From NCBI GenBank assembly GCA_021151485.1, contig JAGKXB010000018.1, positions 1-44,287 on the forward strand: a DNA stretch of 44,287 nt. The letters are read 5' to 3'. The position numbers and the translations under genes are program-made. Below the pieces are notes generated by a model. The model saw nothing but the letters and a program-made list of their open reading frames with translations. It was not told where the DNA came from and did not search any database. Positions 1-9,456 of the stretch are shown piece after piece; within the stretch, counting starts at the first letter, position 1; each line of letters begins with the position of its first letter. This stretch comes from Oxalobacteraceae bacterium. Its GTDB lineage: Bacteria; Pseudomonadota; Gammaproteobacteria; Burkholderiales; Burkholderiaceae_D.

Positions 1-84
1 AGTTAAAGTTAATAAAGTTAATAAAGTTAATAAAGTTAATAAAGTTAATAAAGTTAATAAAGTTAATAAAGTTAATAAAGTTAA
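1..84. repeat. Tandem array of a 9-bp unit (AGTTAATAA)
   Basis: Eight perfect consecutive copies of AGTTAATAA occupy 7-78, with partial units on both sides. On the minus strand the array lies about 90 bp downstream of the kdpE stop codon. The unit contains TAA stops, so the array is not coding. It runs up to the window edge, so the full copy number is unknown. The rest of the stretch to 175 shows no gene or clear terminator. Confidence 0.95.
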
Positions 85-175
85 GAAAAAAGAGTGAGCG
101 AAGTCCTTACCGTGAGCAGCTCGCTCCGGATGGGTGTCGATGGATCGCGTATTGTTTTAAAAAATCAGGGGAGAT

Positions 176-892
176 TTATAGAAGCAGGCGATAACCCACG
201 GCAGTTTCGGTGATCAGATAACGCGGTTGCGTGGGGTCGTCTTCCAGTTTTTGGCGCAAGTGGCCCATGTAGATACGCAGGTAATGCCCATTTTCGGTTT
301 GTGACGGACCCCAAACTTGTTGCAGTAGCTGCCGATTGGTGAGCACGCGTCCGAGATTGCTGGCTAATACCGTCAGCAAACGATATTCCGTCGGCGTCAA
401 ATGCACCAGCTGATTCGCTTTGGTGACCAGACGTGCTTTCATATCCAACGTGACATCGCCAAATCGGATCAGGCTATCAGGTTGCACACTGGGTTGATGC
501 AGGCGTCGCAGAGTGGAACGTACGCGTGCTAGCAGTTCTCCAACGCCAAATGGCTTGGTCAGATAATCGTCGGCACCCGCATCCAGTGCCTTGATTTTGT
601 CTGCTTCATTGGCACGCGCTGACAACACGATGATGGGAATCATCGACCATTGACGCAAATCCAGAATGAAATCCACACCGTCGCCATCAGGTAAGCCGAG
701 GTCGAGAATGATCAAGTTCGGTTTGCGCGTTCCGGCCTCAATCAAACCACGCTGCATATTGATGGCTTCAAAAACCTTCCAACCTTCTTCTTCCAGCGCC
801 GCGCGTACAAAACGTCGGATTTGTGGTTCGTCTTCGACTAGTAACACAATAGGTGTGATGGGTGCGATGTGTGTACTCGTATTGTCATTCAT
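176..892 (-). CDS. kdpE: KdpE, OmpR-family response regulator of K+ transport
   Basis: A cytoplasmic DNA-binding response regulator of 238 residues that activates the kdpFABC operon when phosphorylated by KdpD. The receiver domain (about 14-128) shows the acidic pair VEDE, the phospho-acceptor Asp in LDLGLPDGDG, and the conserved Lys in LTKPF. The C-terminal winged helix (about 140-238) has the OmpR pattern LTPTEYRLL and a GYR.. end. The start codon overlaps the kdpD stop by 4 bp (ATGA), so the two genes should be translationally coupled. It is the last gene of the kdp operon. The family assignment rests on motifs and context and is firm. Confidence 0.96.
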   Translation of the reverse strand: MNDNTSTHIAPITPIVLLVEDEPQIRRFVRAALEEEGWKVFEAINMQRGLIEAGTRKPNLIILDLGLPDGDGVDFILDLRQWSMIPIIVLSARANEADKIKALDAGADDYLTKPFGVGELLARVRSTLRRLHQPSVQPDSLIRFGDVTLDMKARLVTKANQLVHLTPTEYRLLTVLASNLGRVLTNRQLLQQVWGPSQTENGHYLRIYMGHLRQKLEDDPTQPRYLITETAVGYRLLL

Positions 893-3606
893 GATATGGG
901 ATCCAAATCTGGCAAAGCGGGTGGTGTGCCGAGCGGAATGGTAAACAAAATGCAGGCACCACCTTCTGGTGAGTGGTCGGCACGAATGTTGCCATGATGT
1001 GCTTCAACAATCGCGCGGCAAATCGCCAGGCCCAGACCAACACCAGAAATAGCCGATTCACGCTCGCCTCGGGTAAATTTTTCAAACACAGCATCTTCCC
1101 AGCCAGTTGGCAATCCAGGGCCATTGTCGTATACCACGACTTCCAGAAACTGATGGCCTGCCTCGGCAGCAATGACGATGCGGGAGCCTGCTGGTGTGTA
1201 TTTGGTCGCATTTTCTATCAGGTTGCATAACACACGTTCGATTAAGACGGCGTCAAAATTGACGAGTGGTAGCGTAGGCGACAAGCGCGTTTGTATTTGA
1301 TGTTTAACCAGGCAGGCACGACTGGCGCGCAATGCGCTGCCGACGACTTCTTCAAACGATTGCCATTGCAGATTCAATTTGACGCCGCCGCTTTGCAGGC
1401 GTGCCATATCCAGCAGATTGGCGACCAGATTGCTCATACGTAACGATTCGTCGTGCAAAGCGGTGGCCATGTCTTGCTGGCTAGGCGTGAGTGGTGGTTT
1501 GGAGATGGACAAGGATTCCGACAATCCCACCAGTGAGGTCAATGGTGTACGCAAGTCATGGGATAGCGTTGCCAGCAAAGAATTGCGCAGTCGTTCGGAT
1601 TCCATCTGCACCAATGCACCTTGCGCGACTTCAATGTAATGCACGCGTTCTAGCGCAATCGCGGCCAAGGCAGCGAAAGTATCGAGTTGCTGCCGTTGTT
1701 CTGGGATCAATATCCAGCGGCGATGTTCAGGTTCAATCGCTAGCACGCCACGGGTACGCATGGGAGCGACGAGCGGCAGATAAAAGAAAGGATTGGCCGG
1801 CAAAGTATCAGTGCCGATGCCAGCGGGTTCGACATGGTCGAATGCCCATTGTGCAATACCGATGTCGATATCATTATTAGGGGATTCTTGTTGTAGCTTA
1901 CCTGCTGAATCTGGTAATAACAGCGTCACTTTGGCGCGAAAGGTACGTTGGATAAAAGTGCTAGTAATGTCGAAGATTTGTTCGGTTTGCAATGCGCTCG
2001 ATAATTCCCGTGCGAATTGATACAAGGCGCGTGCTCGGCTTTCTCGATGTGAGGCAACGCGGGCTTGAAAGCGTAGGTTGGCAGTCAAATAGCCTGTGAT
2101 CAATCCAACCGTCAGCATCACGCTAAAGGTGATCAGATATTGCCAATCACTGACGGCAAAGGCGAATCTTGGTGGTACGAAAAAGAAGTCAAATGCCGCC
2201 ACGCCAACCACCGTGGCTAGTGCGGATGGCCCACGACCAAACCGTACGGCCACCAGTACCACGGTTAACAAAAACAGCATCACAATGTTTGCCAAATTTA
2301 AGTAAGACAACAGAGGCGTTGCGATTAATACTGTCAATAAACTGGCGCCTGCGGCAGCTAGATAATGCCATTTGCGTCGTTTGCGCTTGTCGTGAGTATC
2401 ATCTAAAAGCAAGTCGTTTTTTGTCGCCTGTGTGTTCGCTATGTTCGCTAATCGTGATGAATGTTGCGTATTTGCATGGCCGATTTCAATCAAGTCGACA
2501 TCCGGTGCGTATGCAGCAATTCGTCGTTGATGTGCAGTGCGCCAAGGCCAGGTTGGATTGGCGCGTCCTAGGATGATTTTTGAAAAATTATGACTACGCG
2601 CATAGTCGGCAATGGTGCGAGCAATATCGTTGCCGGATAAAACGGTGGTGGTGGCGCCTAAATCCTGTGCCAGTTTCAGAGTTTTTAATATACGTTCTCT
2701 TTGCGCTGAAGGTAGACGTTGCAATTGCGGCGTTTCGACATAAATCGCATGCCATTGGGTATTCAATTGACCAGCCAATTGCGCAGCGCTGCGAATCACG
2801 TGTTCAACGCCTGCGCGCGGGCCGATGCAGGCGAGCAGGGCAGAATCGGTTTTCCATACTGCATTGATCGATTGCTCACTTCGATAAGCTTGGACGTCGT
2901 CGCCGATCCGGTCGGCGGTGCGACGCAATGCTAGTTCACGCAAGGCAATCAAATTGCCCTTGCGGAAAAAATGGTGCGCTGCCCGTTCTGCTTGCAAAGT
3001 TTGGTAAACCTTGCCGGCTTTTAAACGTGCTAACAACTCCTCAACTGGCACATCAACCAACACTACTTCATCAGCGGCATCAAATACGGTATCTGGCAGA
3101 GTCTCAGCCACGCGAATACCGGTGATTCCACCCACTACATCGTTCAAACTTTCCAGATGTTGCACATTGACGGTGGTGAATACATCGATGCCAGCATCCA
3201 GCAATTCTTCCACGTCTTGCCAGCGTTTTGGATGGCGTGAACCTGGTGCATTGGAATGCGCCAACTCATCGATCAAAATCAACGCTGGATGGCGTGCAAG
3301 CGCGGTATCGATGTCAAATTCGTTCAGCGTCTTGTCACGATACGCATGTGTTTTAAGCGCTAGCACATCCAACCCTTGTAACAGCGCTGCTGTGTCACTG
3401 CGGCCATGGGTTTCAATCACACCAACCAATACCGCCTGCCCCTCTGCTTGCAGTTTGTGCGCGGCAGTCAGCATGGCGCAGGTTTTGCCGACGCCAGCCG
3501 AAGCGCCAAAATAAATCCGTAGCTTGCCGCGGTTAGCACGCTGCTCTTGCGCTTGGATTTGTCGCAGCAGGGTGTCTGGATCAGGGCGTTGGTGATGTGG
3601 ATACAT
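889..3606 (-). CDS. kdpD: KdpD, K+-responsive sensor histidine kinase
   Basis: An inner-membrane sensor kinase of 905 residues that senses K+ limitation or turgor and phosphorylates KdpE. Domains in order are the N-terminal KdpD domain with Walker A GASAGVGKT (34-42), a USP-like domain (about 255-375), four close membrane helices of the DUF4118 type (about 405-510), a GAF-like region (about 520-650), HisKA with the phospho-acceptor motif LSHDLRTPL, and a C-terminal HATPase with DNGPGLP and GVGLGL boxes. Length is typical of full KdpD. It overlaps kdpE by 4 bp. Unusually, it is separated from kdpC by 226 bp that hold interspersed repeats, so it may also have its own transcription start. Confidence 0.96.
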   Translation of the reverse strand: MYPHHQRPDPDTLLRQIQAQEQRANRGKLRIYFGASAGVGKTCAMLTAAHKLQAEGQAVLVGVIETHGRSDTAALLQGLDVLALKTHAYRDKTLNEFDIDTALARHPALILIDELAHSNAPGSRHPKRWQDVEELLDAGIDVFTTVNVQHLESLNDVVGGITGIRVAETLPDTVFDAADEVVLVDVPVEELLARLKAGKVYQTLQAERAAHHFFRKGNLIALRELALRRTADRIGDDVQAYRSEQSINAVWKTDSALLACIGPRAGVEHVIRSAAQLAGQLNTQWHAIYVETPQLQRLPSAQRERILKTLKLAQDLGATTTVLSGNDIARTIADYARSHNFSKIILGRANPTWPWRTAHQRRIAAYAPDVDLIEIGHANTQHSSRLANIANTQATKNDLLLDDTHDKRKRRKWHYLAAAGASLLTVLIATPLLSYLNLANIVMLFLLTVVLVAVRFGRGPSALATVVGVAAFDFFFVPPRFAFAVSDWQYLITFSVMLTVGLITGYLTANLRFQARVASHRESRARALYQFARELSSALQTEQIFDITSTFIQRTFRAKVTLLLPDSAGKLQQESPNNDIDIGIAQWAFDHVEPAGIGTDTLPANPFFYLPLVAPMRTRGVLAIEPEHRRWILIPEQRQQLDTFAALAAIALERVHYIEVAQGALVQMESERLRNSLLATLSHDLRTPLTSLVGLSESLSISKPPLTPSQQDMATALHDESLRMSNLVANLLDMARLQSGGVKLNLQWQSFEEVVGSALRASRACLVKHQIQTRLSPTLPLVNFDAVLIERVLCNLIENATKYTPAGSRIVIAAEAGHQFLEVVVYDNGPGLPTGWEDAVFEKFTRGERESAISGVGLGLAICRAIVEAHHGNIRADHSPEGGACILFTIPLGTPPALPDLDPIS

Positions 3607-3648
3607 AGCTTGGTTTGGTGGTAATCGAATTAATGTATTACTTTAGTG

Positions 3649-3746
3649 ACCGTCGTTCCCGCGGGTTTAGGCGGGAATCCAGCGTCTTTCGTTGTTTGCA
3701 GTTAAAAGCCACTGGATCCCCGACTAAAGCACTCGGGGACGACGGT
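3649..3746 (+). repeat. Interspersed repeat family I, copy A
   Basis: A copy of a ~98-bp element whose ends are imperfect inverted repeats (ACCGTCGTTCCC at one end, GGGGACGACGGT at the other). It contains an internal hairpin CCCGCGGGTTTAGGCGGG and the conserved segment AAAAGCCACTGGATCCCC. Similarity to the copy at 11280 continues to about 3774. It lies between kdpC and kdpD. Further copies are at 11280, 22220, 23618 (short) and 42011. It has no coding content and resembles a REP- or MITE-type element. Confidence 0.92.
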
Positions 3747-3796
3747 TTTAAGTTTCTCCGTATTACTATCGTTCTCGTTGGTTTTAAGTTTTGCAC

Positions 3797-3826
3797 GCAT
3801 TCCCACGCAGGAGCGTGGGAACGAGT
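3797..3826. repeat. 30-bp palindromic repeat, copy 1
   Basis: A near-perfect palindrome around TTCCCACGC-AGGA-GCGTGGGAA. The 30 bp are repeated exactly, in inverted orientation, at 42131-42160. In both places the palindrome lies just after a family I repeat. It is only a few bases from the kdpC stop codon, so as RNA it would form a hairpin at the end of the kdpFABC segment. No T-tract follows. Confidence 0.9.
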
Positions 3827-3832
3827 AGATAA

Positions 3833-4405
3833 TTAACGGCGTTGATCCAAAGCAAGATTTAACGCCAACACATTGACGCGTGGCTCGCCTAAGAAATTTA
3901 AGTAAGGCAACTTTTTGTGCGCATCTATCATGTTACGGACTTTTTCAACGGGCAATTGTCGTTCATGTGCAATGCGTCCTGCTTGATAGTAAGCCGCAGC
4001 CAGGCTGATTTCTGGATCCAATCCACTGGCTGATGCTGTCACCAAATCGACAGGAATGGGTGCCGCATTGCTTGGGTCGACGGCTTTCAATGCAGCAATC
4101 CGGCTTTTTACCGCATCAATCAACGCTGGATTCAGTGGCCCTTGATTGGCACCACCTGATGCGGTGGCGTTGTTGGGCATGGGGCTGGTGGCGGATGGTC
4201 GGCCCCAGAAATACTTGGGTGAAGAAAATGCCTGGCCTATCAGCGTTGAGCCGATTGTCTGGCCGTTTCTTGAAACCAGACTGCCTTCAGCTTGGTTGGC
4301 AAAAGCGACCTGGCCGATGCCGGTGATGGCGTATGGATATAGCACGCCACAAATTAGGGTCAGGGCAACAAATAAAACGCATGCAGGGCGGAGAATGGAT
4401 TTCAT
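3833..4405 (-). CDS. kdpC: KdpC, K+-transporting ATPase subunit C
   Basis: A single-pass inner-membrane subunit of the KdpFABC K+ pump, 190 residues as usual for the family. An N-terminal membrane helix (about 7-30) is followed by a periplasmic domain with the KdpC signatures SRNGQTIGS, GQAFSSPKYFWGRPSAT and the conserved SASGLDPEIS..AA..Q..R block (about 128-150). It starts 9 bp after the kdpB stop. It is the last structural subunit of the operon before the repeat-bearing gap. Confidence 0.96.
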   Translation of the reverse strand: MKSILRPACVLFVALTLICGVLYPYAITGIGQVAFANQAEGSLVSRNGQTIGSTLIGQAFSSPKYFWGRPSATSPMPNNATASGGANQGPLNPALIDAVKSRIAALKAVDPSNAAPIPVDLVTASASGLDPEISLAAAYYQAGRIAHERQLPVEKVRNMIDAHKKLPYLNFLGEPRVNVLALNLALDQRR

Positions 4406-4414
4406 GCTGGTTCC

Positions 4415-6505
4415 TTAAATTAGGTTAAGAACGGTCAGTACCACATCAATCAACTTGATCCCGACAAACGGCAGCACTATTCCCCCCAAGCCATAAATCA
4501 AAACATTGCGTCGCAACAACAACGCAGCGCCGATGGCACGGTACTGCACGCCTTTGAGCGCTAAAGGAATCAAGAACACGATGATCAGCGCATTAAAAAT
4601 CACTGCCGACATGATGGCCGATGATGGGCTGGTCAAATGCATGATGTCTAATGTTTTCAGTTGCGGATACGTTCCCACAAATGCGGCTGGAATGATAGCG
4701 AAATACTTGGCGATGTCATTGGCAATCGAAAACGTGGTTAATGAGCCACGTGTCATCAGCATTTGTTTGCCGATTTCGACGATTTCCAGCAATTTGGTGG
4801 GATTGGAATCGAGATCGACCATATTGCCGGCTTCTTTTGCAGCCTGGGTGCCGGAATTCATGGCGACCGCCACATCCGCTTGCGCCAGCGCTGGCGCATC
4901 GTTGGTGCCATCGCCCGTCATGGCGACCAATCGTCCATCTGATTGATAGCGACGAATGAGCTTCAACTTGTCTTCTGGCGTGGCTTCAGCCAGAAAATCA
5001 TCCACGCCTGCTTCAGCGGCAATCGCTGCGGCAGTGAGTTTGTTGTCGCCAGTAATCATCACCGTCTTAATCCCCATGCGGCGCAGCTCCGCAAAGCGTT
5101 CTTTGATGCCACCTTTGACAATATCTTTCAACTCCACCACGCCCATCACGCGACCATCATCGACCACGACTAGCGGCGTGCTACCGCGTTTGGCTACTTC
5201 GTCTACCGTACGTGCGACTTCGGCCGGATAAGATTGGCCTAGGGATTCGGCATATTTTTTCAATGAATCCGCTGCGCCTTTACGAATCGCACGTTGGCCG
5301 ATATCAATGCCACTCATGCGGGTTTGGGCAGTGAACTGGATGAAATTGGCATCCAGCGTTGCCATTTCACGAGCACGAATATTGAAGCGCTGCTTGGCCA
5401 GAACCACAATACTGCGTCCCTCCGGCGTTTCATCCGCCAGCGAGGCCAGTTGTGCTGCATCCGCCAGTTGTTCTTCGGTAATGCCAGGCGCTGGCATGAA
5501 CGCTGAGGCTTGCCGATTGCCCAGCGTGATGGTGCCGGTTTTGTCGAGTAACAACACATCGACGTCACCAGCAGCCTCGACCGCACGACCGGAAGTGGCG
5601 ATCACATTTGCTTGCATCATGCGACTCATACCAGCCACGCCGATGGCGGATAACAAGCCGCCGATGGTGGTGGGGATCAGGCAAACCAGCAAAGCAATCA
5701 ACACCGTGATCGTAATCGGCGTACCTGCTTTGGCTGCCTCAACCGAATACAACGAAAAAGGGAGCAAGGTGACAGTGACGACCAAAAAGATGATGGTCAA
5801 GGCGACCAATAAAATGGTCAACGCAATTTCATTCGGTGTTTTTTGCCGCTTGGCACCTTCCACCATGGCAATCATGCGATCGATGAAGGCCTCGCCAGGA
5901 TTGACGGATATTTTCACTACCAGCCAATCAGACAGCACACGCGTGCCGCCAGTCACCGCCGAAAAATCGCCACCCGATTCGCGTATCACAGGGGCTGATT
6001 CGCCAGTGATAGCGCTTTCATCCACCGACGCCACGCCTTCGATGACTTCGCCGTCAGCTGGAATCACATCGCCCGCTTCGACCAAGACCACCATGCCTTT
6101 ACGTAAATCCTCTGTTTGGCATAACAACCAAGGTGCGTTGCGTTTGGGTGCGCTCAGTTTTTTGGCAAAAGTGCTTTGTTTTAAACTACGTAGGGAGGCA
6201 GCCTGTGCTTTGCTGCGGCCTTCCGCCAGACTTTCAGCAAAATTGGCAAACAGGACGGTAAACCATAACCAGATTGCGGTTGCCAGAATAAATCCTGATG
6301 GCGCTTCACCTTTTCCGGTGATGGATTGAATGTATAAAAGGCTGGTGATCATACTTCCCACATACACCACAAACATGACCGGACTACGCCATTGCACGCG
6401 TGGATGCAGTTTTTTAAAGGCGTCAATGATGGCTGGGCCGATCAATGTGGGATCGAGCAGCGTGAGGTTTTTTCGTGATGAATTTGTTGAGCCTGAGATT
6501 GACAT
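4415..6505 (-). CDS. kdpB: KdpB, P-type ATPase catalytic subunit
   Basis: The ATP-hydrolysing subunit of KdpFABC, an integral inner-membrane P-type ATPase. I choose the start [10 protein letters not shown] at 6505 (696 residues, family-typical) because AGGAGAAGAA stands directly in front of it. An in-frame ATG at 6574 would run into the end of kdpA and has no such site. Visible motifs are the actuator TGES (..AITGESAPV), the phosphorylation motif DKTGT, the hinge [15 protein letters not shown] and MITGDN. Membrane helices lie near residues 30-90, 230-290 and 590-690. The gap to kdpA is 13 bp. Confidence 0.97.
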   Translation of the reverse strand: MSISGSTNSSRKNLTLLDPTLIGPAIIDAFKKLHPRVQWRSPVMFVVYVGSMITSLLYIQSITGKGEAPSGFILATAIWLWFTVLFANFAESLAEGRSKAQAASLRSLKQSTFAKKLSAPKRNAPWLLCQTEDLRKGMVVLVEAGDVIPADGEVIEGVASVDESAITGESAPVIRESGGDFSAVTGGTRVLSDWLVVKISVNPGEAFIDRMIAMVEGAKRQKTPNEIALTILLVALTIIFLVVTVTLLPFSLYSVEAAKAGTPITITVLIALLVCLIPTTIGGLLSAIGVAGMSRMMQANVIATSGRAVEAAGDVDVLLLDKTGTITLGNRQASAFMPAPGITEEQLADAAQLASLADETPEGRSIVVLAKQRFNIRAREMATLDANFIQFTAQTRMSGIDIGQRAIRKGAADSLKKYAESLGQSYPAEVARTVDEVAKRGSTPLVVVDDGRVMGVVELKDIVKGGIKERFAELRRMGIKTVMITGDNKLTAAAIAAEAGVDDFLAEATPEDKLKLIRRYQSDGRLVAMTGDGTNDAPALAQADVAVAMNSGTQAAKEAGNMVDLDSNPTKLLEIVEIGKQMLMTRGSLTTFSIANDIAKYFAIIPAAFVGTYPQLKTLDIMHLTSPSSAIMSAVIFNALIIVFLIPLALKGVQYRAIGAALLLRRNVLIYGLGGIVLPFVGIKLIDVVLTVLNLI

Positions 6506-6518
6506 TTCTTCTCCTAAA

Positions 6519-8309
6519 TTATTTAAACAACTGCAAATGTTCAACAACCGGCCCCAGCGCCAGCGCTGGCACATAGTTCAATACGCCCACCAGCACCACA
6601 ACACCGATCAGTAATCCAATAAACATCAAGCCATGCGTTGGCATCGTGCCAGCTGTGGCGTTGAGACGTTTTTTGGCTGCTAGAGAACCAGCGACAGCAA
6701 GAATGGGAACAATCATCGCAAAGCGACCAAACCACATCGCAATCGATAACAGGATGTTGTAAAAAGACGTGTTAGCAGACAAGCCAGCAAATGCGCTGCC
6801 GTTGTTATTGGCTGCCGAGCTGAAGGCATACAGGATTTCAGAAAAACCGTGTGCGCCAGGATTGGCAATGCCGGCTTTTCCTGGTTCCACCATCACCGCA
6901 ATTGCCGTACCAGCTAACACTAAAATTGGTGTCACCAGAATGGCAATTGAGGCCATTTTTATTTCATATGCCTGGATTTTTTTGCCCAGATATTCTGGCG
7001 TGCGGCCTATCATCAAGCCAGCAATAAACACGGCCAGGATGGCAAAAATTAGCATGCCGTACAAACCGGAACCCACGCCACCAAATATCACCTCCCCAAA
7101 TTGCATTAAGACTAATGGCACCATCCCACCCAGCGGCATAAAGGAATCATGCATCGCATTCACCGCACCGCATGATGCAGCAGTGGTGACGGCGGCAAAC
7201 AAAGCGGATGCGCTAATGCCAAAGCGAGTTTCTTTGCCTTCCATATTGCCGCCGGATTGCAATGCGCTGGCAGTTTGATCAACGCCTAGTGCTTGCAAGG
7301 TCGGATGCGCTTGTTGTTCGGCGATCAGTACCACGGTGGTCATGACGACAAAGATCATCGTCATCGCAGCCAACACTGCCCAGCCCTGACGCATATCTCC
7401 CACCATGCGGCCAAAGGCAAAACACAATCCGGCAGGGATTAAAAATATAGAGAGCATTTGAAAGAAGTTGGTTAGCGGCGTCGGATTTTCATAAGGATGG
7501 GCTGAATTGGCGTTGAAAAAACCACCGCCGTTAGTGCCAAGCATTTTGATAGCTTCTTGTGAGGCAACCGGGCCCATGGCGAGCGTTTGTGTTCTGGCGA
7601 TCAAGGTCTCTGTGACGGGATTGCCTTTTGCATCATTTTTGGTTTGCGTGTAGGTAACCGGATCTAGCAGCGTGACTTCCTTGTAAGAAGAGAAATTCTG
7701 AATCACACCCTGGCTCATTAAAAAAACAGCAAAAATAGTAGACAAAGGCAGCAACACATAAAGCGTTGAACGCGTGATATCGACCCAAAAATTACCGATG
7801 GATTGCGATGAACGCATACTAAAACCACGTATCAAAGCAAATACCACCGCCATCCCTGTCGCGGCGGAAAAGAAATTCTGCCCAGTCAGCGCCAGCATTT
7901 GCGTTAGATAACTCATGCTGGATTCACCGCTATAACCTTGCCAGTTGGTATTGCTGACAAAACTCACCGCCGTATTGAAAGCAGAATCCGGACTGATATT
8001 GCCAAATACCTGCGGATTGAGTGGCAACCAGACTTGCAGGCGTTGCACCGTATAAACAAATAAGGTGCCCAGCGTATTAAACACTAGCAGGGCAATGGCA
8101 TAGGTTTTCCAACTCATGCCTGATGTATTGATATTGGTATTGGAAATACCAGCAATCCGGTAAAGAAAATTTTCTATCTTAGACAGCCATCCAAGACCGC
8201 GTATCGGTGCGGCATCGCCGACTTTTGCCAGATAAATTCCCATGGGATAAGCCAGCACCAGGAGCACAAGCAAAAATGTTGCAAACAGGAGAAAGGACTG
8301 CGTCGTCAT
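6519..8309 (-). CDS. kdpA: KdpA, K+-binding channel-like subunit
   Basis: The K+-selecting membrane subunit of KdpFABC, 596 residues with about ten hydrophobic helices spread over its length. It belongs to the superfamily of K+ transporters, with four selectivity-filter repeats. The [15 protein letters not shown] segment, diagnostic of KdpA, is present. The start lies immediately after the kdpF stop (TGA, one base, ATG), which indicates coupled translation. The C-terminus ends close to the ribosome-binding site of kdpB. Confidence 0.97.
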   Translation of the reverse strand: MTTQSFLLFATFLLVLLVLAYPMGIYLAKVGDAAPIRGLGWLSKIENFLYRIAGISNTNINTSGMSWKTYAIALLVFNTLGTLFVYTVQRLQVWLPLNPQVFGNISPDSAFNTAVSFVSNTNWQGYSGESSMSYLTQMLALTGQNFFSAATGMAVVFALIRGFSMRSSQSIGNFWVDITRSTLYVLLPLSTIFAVFLMSQGVIQNFSSYKEVTLLDPVTYTQTKNDAKGNPVTETLIARTQTLAMGPVASQEAIKMLGTNGGGFFNANSAHPYENPTPLTNFFQMLSIFLIPAGLCFAFGRMVGDMRQGWAVLAAMTMIFVVMTTVVLIAEQQAHPTLQALGVDQTASALQSGGNMEGKETRFGISASALFAAVTTAASCGAVNAMHDSFMPLGGMVPLVLMQFGEVIFGGVGSGLYGMLIFAILAVFIAGLMIGRTPEYLGKKIQAYEIKMASIAILVTPILVLAGTAIAVMVEPGKAGIANPGAHGFSEILYAFSSAANNNGSAFAGLSANTSFYNILLSIAMWFGRFAMIVPILAVAGSLAAKKRLNATAGTMPTHGLMFIGLLIGVVVLVGVLNYVPALALGPVVEHLQLFK

Positions 8310-8310
8310 G

Positions 8311-8400
8311 TCACCAATCCTCCGCTTTTAACAAGGCCACTGTTAGATACACCAACAGACCGAGCGCGATGATTGCACCGACTACATAAAATGGGTTCAT
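8311..8400 (-). CDS. kdpF: KdpF, small stabilising subunit of the Kdp pump
   Basis: A 29-residue single-helix membrane peptide, [20 protein letters not shown] followed by VALLKAEDW. It matches KdpF in length (29 residues in E. coli) and in its helix followed by an acidic-aromatic tail. It lies one base upstream of kdpA, and its ATG overlaps the stop codon of the preceding micro-ORF by 4 bp. In known systems KdpF stabilises the KdpABC complex. The assignment is by position, length and pattern. Confidence 0.9.
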   Translation of the reverse strand: MNPFYVVGAIIALGLLVYLTVALLKAEDW

Positions 8401-8492
8401 TTCGATTCCCCCAGTTTTCCACATCCTAGGGTGAGGGCGTAGATCACCATGGCAAATGCCAGGATGGCACCGCTATACAACACATCCATCAT
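8397..8492 (-). CDS. Micro-ORF at the head of the kdp operon, single-helix peptide
   Basis: A 31-residue frame (30 if the second ATG at 8489 is used) beginning MMDVLYSGAILAFAMVIYAL and ending GCGKLGESK. One hydrophobic helix is followed by a short polar tail. AAAGGAG precedes it at good spacing, slightly better for the second ATG. Its stop overlaps the kdpF start as ATGA. I recall similarly placed small hydrophobic ORFs ahead of kdpF in other proteobacteria, but the function is unknown to me. It could be a second small subunit or a leader peptide coupling translation into kdpF. Confidence 0.72.
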   Translation of the reverse strand: MMDVLYSGAILAFAMVIYALTLGCGKLGESK

Positions 8493-8561
8493 TCATCTCC
8501 TTTTAAGCTTTGTTCAGCTTTGTTTTGACTGATTTTGATGAATGAAGAATAGCGAAAACGA

Positions 8562-8610
8562 TGTAAAAATTTTGTAAAGACTTAGTTGCGCGGTGTAAAT
8601 GAAATGTAAA
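8562..8610 (-). promoter_or_regulatory. Probable KdpE operator: four phased TTTACA/TGTAAA direct repeats
   Basis: TGTAAA occurs at 8562, 8573, 8594 and 8605 (spacings 11, 21 and 11 bp), all in the same orientation and on the same helical face. Read toward kdp these are TTTACA boxes in a T-rich stretch. This fits the direct-repeat binding of OmpR-family regulators and the T-rich KdpE site known in E. coli. A possible -10 for kdp is TATTCT (minus strand, 8546-8551). The array ends about 70 bp before the micro-ORF and about 112 bp before ubiE on the other side. Confidence 0.7.
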
Positions 8611-8721
8611 AATTAATGGTGATTGACAATCCAATTAATTCTGTAATGAATCGCATTTACCTGATTGACCTTTTCTAAGCTAATATGAGCGCCATTACAC
8701 GTTTTCCCATCTCATGCGGCT

Positions 8722-9456
8722 ATGACAAATACCACTCATTTCGGTTATGAAACCGTTCCAGAAGATCAAAAAGTACACAAAGTAGCAAAAGTTTTTCATT
8801 CTGTTGCAGCGAAATATGACGTCATGAATGATTTGATGTCGATGGGTTTGCATCGTGCCTGGAAGGCTTTCACCATTGCCAAGGCTGCGGTGCGTCCTGG
8901 TTTTAAAGTACTGGATATTGCAGGTGGAACCGGTGACTTGGCAAAAGCGTTTGCCAAGCAAGCGGGGCCGACGGGGCAAGTCTGGTTGACGGATATTAAT
9001 GAATCTATGTTGCGTGTGGGACGTGATCGCCTATTGAATAAAGGCCTATTGACCCCCACATTGCTGTGCGATGCGGAAAAGTTGCCATTTCCCGATGATT
9101 ATTTCGATTGCGTGAGTTTGGCGTTTGGTTTGCGCAATATGACGCATAAAGAAGCCGCTTTGCAGGAAATTCAACGGGTATTAAAACCAGGTGGCAAGTT
9201 GTTGGTATTGGAATTTTCCAAGGTTTGGGAACCTTTGAAAAAACCTTATGATGTATATTCGTTTTCCGTGTTGCCGTTTTTAGGGCAGCGTATTGCGGGT
9301 GATGCGGATAGTTATCGTTATTTAGCAGAATCGATCCGCATGCATCCGGATCAAGAGACTTTGAAAAAGATGATGCAAGACGCGGGATTAGCCCGTGTTG
9401 ATTATTTTAATTTGACGGCGGGTGTAGCCGCATTACATGTAGGAATTAAATTATGA
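8722..9456 (+). CDS. ubiE: UbiE, ubiquinone/menaquinone C-methyltransferase
   Basis: A SAM-dependent methyltransferase of 244 residues for the C-methylation step of ubiquinone (2-methoxy-6-polyprenyl-1,4-benzoquinol) and, where present, menaquinone synthesis. SAM motif I is [12 protein letters not shown]. The UbiE signatures [16 protein letters not shown] and [24 protein letters not shown] are clear. It is followed without a gap by the Tim44-like gene (ATGA overlap). A TTGACA box at 8623-8628 is the best -35 candidate, with only a weak -10. The neighbours ubiJ and ubiB support the role. Confidence 0.97.
   Translation: MTNTTHFGYETVPEDQKVHKVAKVFHSVAAKYDVMNDLMSMGLHRAWKAFTIAKAAVRPGFKVLDIAGGTGDLAKAFAKQAGPTGQVWLTDINESMLRVGRDRLLNKGLLTPTLLCDAEKLPFPDDYFDCVSLAFGLRNMTHKEAALQEIQRVLKPGGKLLVLEFSKVWEPLKKPYDVYSFSVLPFLGQRIAGDADSYRYLAESIRMHPDQETLKKMMQDAGLARVDYFNLTAGVAALHVGIKL

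Noticed and set aside
1..84. CRISPR array
   Set aside because: The repeat unit is 9 bp with no spacers, and no cas gene is present.
6506..6574. Longer kdpB start (23 extra residues)
   Set aside because: It would overlap the kdpA coding end, has an atypical Cys/Trp-rich leader, and lacks the strong AGGAG site that stands before the ATG at 6505.
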